Shown here: positions 7,197 through 7,604 of the stretch, in pieces | Position numbering within the stretch: the first letter of the stretch is position 1 | Layout of the letters: every line of letters starts with the position of its first letter | Position numbers and translations under genes: made by a program | Notes under the pieces: model-generated | Database searches by the model: none | What the model was told of the DNA's origin: nothing | What the model saw: the letters and a program-made list of their open reading frames with translations, nothing else | Origin: Spongiibacteraceae bacterium | Lineage (GTDB): Bacteria; Pseudomonadota; Gammaproteobacteria; Pseudomonadales; PIVM01 | DNA: 7,604 bases | Direction: 5' to 3' | NCBI GenBank assembly: GCA_030618505.1 | Contig: JAUXDF010000146.1 | Location: forward strand, 1 to 7,604

Positions 7197-7232
7197 GGCT
7201 ACCCGTTAGCCTTATTTCCACGAGTGGAATAA
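7197..7232. repeat. Two small dyads between terminator and NtrC sites
   Basis: GGCTA (7197-7201) is mirrored by TAGCC (7207-7211), and TTCCAC (7216-7221) by GTGGAA (7224-7229) across 2 nt. They lie upstream of the nitrogen-type control region. The second is too tight for an RNA loop and would be a DNA-level dyad if it means anything. No known site is recognised. Confidence 0.3.
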
Positions 7233-7291
7233 CCATTTTGTCACCTTTGGGTGCATTTTTTATAGTCGTTTAGTGTATGTATTCTAGTCGG

Positions 7292-7308
7292 TGCGCATTC
7301 TTGGTGCG
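7292..7308 (+). promoter_or_regulatory. NtrC (GlnG) binding site, distal
   Basis: TGCGCATTCTTGGTGCG matches the NtrC consensus TGCAC-Y-N5-R-GTGCA at all positions except one base in each half and the Y position. The right half GGTGC is perfect. Its centre, 7300, is about 139 bp upstream of the predicted sigma-54 start, almost exactly where the E. coli glnAp2 distal enhancer lies (near -140). Confidence 0.72.
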
Positions 7309-7320
7309 CCAATGTTTTTG

Positions 7321-7337
7321 CGCACACAAAGAGTGCT
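7321..7337 (+). promoter_or_regulatory. NtrC (GlnG) binding site, proximal
   Basis: A perfect core dyad GCAC (7322-7325), 7 nt, GTGC (7333-7336), as in NtrC sites. Its centre, 7329, lies 29 bp (about three helical turns) from the distal site, so both would be on the same DNA face, and about 110 bp upstream of the predicted start. E. coli glnAp2 has its second enhancer near -108. Confidence 0.72.
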
Positions 7338-7380
7338 ATAAGTGTTATTGCTTTTTCTGTTTTATTTCCTTTTGTTTCTC

Positions 7381-7393
7381 TATTTTATTGATA
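7381..7393 (-). promoter_or_regulatory. Possible IHF binding site
   Basis: On the minus strand TATCAATAAAATA matches the IHF consensus WATCAA-N4-TTR except for one base. It lies in an AT-rich stretch between the NtrC dyads and the sigma-54 element, centred near -52, where a bend would bring the enhancer to the polymerase. AT-rich DNA gives such matches by chance, so this rests mainly on position. Confidence 0.4.
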
Positions 7394-7412
7394 TATAAGC
7401 ATATTATCGGCT

Positions 7413-7428
7413 TGGCACGCTGTGTGCT
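7413..7428 (+). promoter_or_regulatory. Sigma-54 (RpoN) -24/-12 promoter
   Basis: TGGCACG (7413-7419), 4 nt, GTGCT (7424-7428), against consensus TGGCACG-N4-TTGCW. Only the first base of the -12 block differs. The invariant GG (7414-7415) and GC (7426-7427) are separated by exactly 10 bp. Transcription should begin near 7439, giving a leader of about 79 nt that includes a GU-containing hairpin (7447-7453 with 7461-7467). With the two upstream NtrC dyads this is a full enhancer-dependent, nitrogen-responsive promoter. Confidence 0.85.
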
Positions 7429-7517
7429 ATTCCATGGATAAGTTGCCCCTTTCAGTGGAAGGAAGGGATTTAATAAAGTTCCGGGAAACTAATTCATAAA
7501 CATTTGGAGATCGATTA

Positions 7518-7604
7518 ATGAAAACAATCAAAAAAATGATTCCTGCCAGTATTGCCGCTTCTGCAATTGCATTAGCTTCTGTCGCTGCAGTCCCTGCAAT
7601 GGCT
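7518..7604 (+). CDS. Exported protein, 5' part only; likely second TorF-type porin
   Basis: Only 29 codons are inside the window. The ATG follows GGAGA (7506-7510) by 7 nt. The residues are a textbook Sec signal peptide: basic MKTIKK, a hydrophobic Ala-rich core, and AVPAMA, where cleavage would fall at the window edge. It aligns loosely with the signal peptide of the preceding porin (shared IK-K-x-x-P, AS, LA-V, PAMA), suggesting a tandem TorF/TIGR02001 paralogue. The alternative is another exported nitrogen-stress protein or an AmtB-type transporter, which also begins with a signal peptide in some bacteria. The sigma-54/NtrC promoter upstream says it is induced when nitrogen is limiting. 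Function cannot be decided from the mature protein, which is not present. The gene continues past 7604. Confidence 0.8.
   Translation, partial: MKTIKKMIPASIAASAIALASVAAVPAMA

Noticed and set aside
7240..7255. Possible third NtrC site (GTCAC...GTGCA)
   Set aside because: The half-sites are one base too close and the left half matches poorly, so it was not listed beside the two better dyads.

Overview
This window reads as chromosomal DNA of a gammaproteobacterium, probably a marine or Pseudomonas-like lineage. The basis is close similarity of the Rep, ComM (YifB) and UbiK proteins to family members I recognise from Escherichia coli and Pseudomonas, plus the gene order. From memory, P. aeruginosa also keeps rep next to a GGDEF/EAL gene, and comM close to glnK-amtB. 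No IS element, phage gene, CRISPR array, tRNA or rRNA is visible. Most of the window is core housekeeping sequence; the interesting signals lie in the two intergenic regions around the porin gene.

Layout. Positions 4-2016 (minus): rep, a superfamily 1A DNA helicase that supports replication-fork progress. Positions 2017-2385: divergent control region with a good sigma-70 promoter facing right and an untranslated leader of about 134 nt. Positions 2386-4110 (plus): three-domain REC-GGDEF-EAL cyclic-di-GMP protein. Positions 4121-5662 (minus): comM/yifB, a AAA+ branch-migration helicase, convergent with the previous gene (10-nt gap). Positions 5711-5965 (minus): ubiK, a ubiquinone-biosynthesis accessory factor, probably co-transcribed with comM. 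Positions 5966-6330: divergent intergenic region with a perfect 14-bp palindrome, a large nested inverted repeat and an extended -10 promoter. Positions 6331-7107 (plus): complete TorF-type (TIGR02001, gcw_chp) outer-membrane beta-barrel protein, followed by a clear intrinsic terminator. Positions 7161-7517: a complete-looking nitrogen-control promoter. Positions 7518-7604 (plus): start of a second exported protein, cut by the window edge exactly at its predicted signal-peptide cleavage site.

The most informative observation is the promoter before the truncated gene. It has two NtrC-like dyads centred about 139 and 110 bp upstream of the predicted start site, an IHF-like site near -52, and a sigma-54 -24/-12 element with exact GG-N10-GC spacing. 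This closely matches the geometry of E. coli glnAp2. The signal peptide of the truncated gene resembles that of the preceding porin, so the window may show tandem porin paralogues, one under a housekeeping-type promoter and one induced by nitrogen limitation, probably leading into a glnK-amtB locus beyond the window. The second notable signal is that two separate 9-nt segments within and at the edge of the nested inverted repeat are perfectly complementary to the ribosome-binding region of the first porin gene. That could mean translational control, or could be chance.
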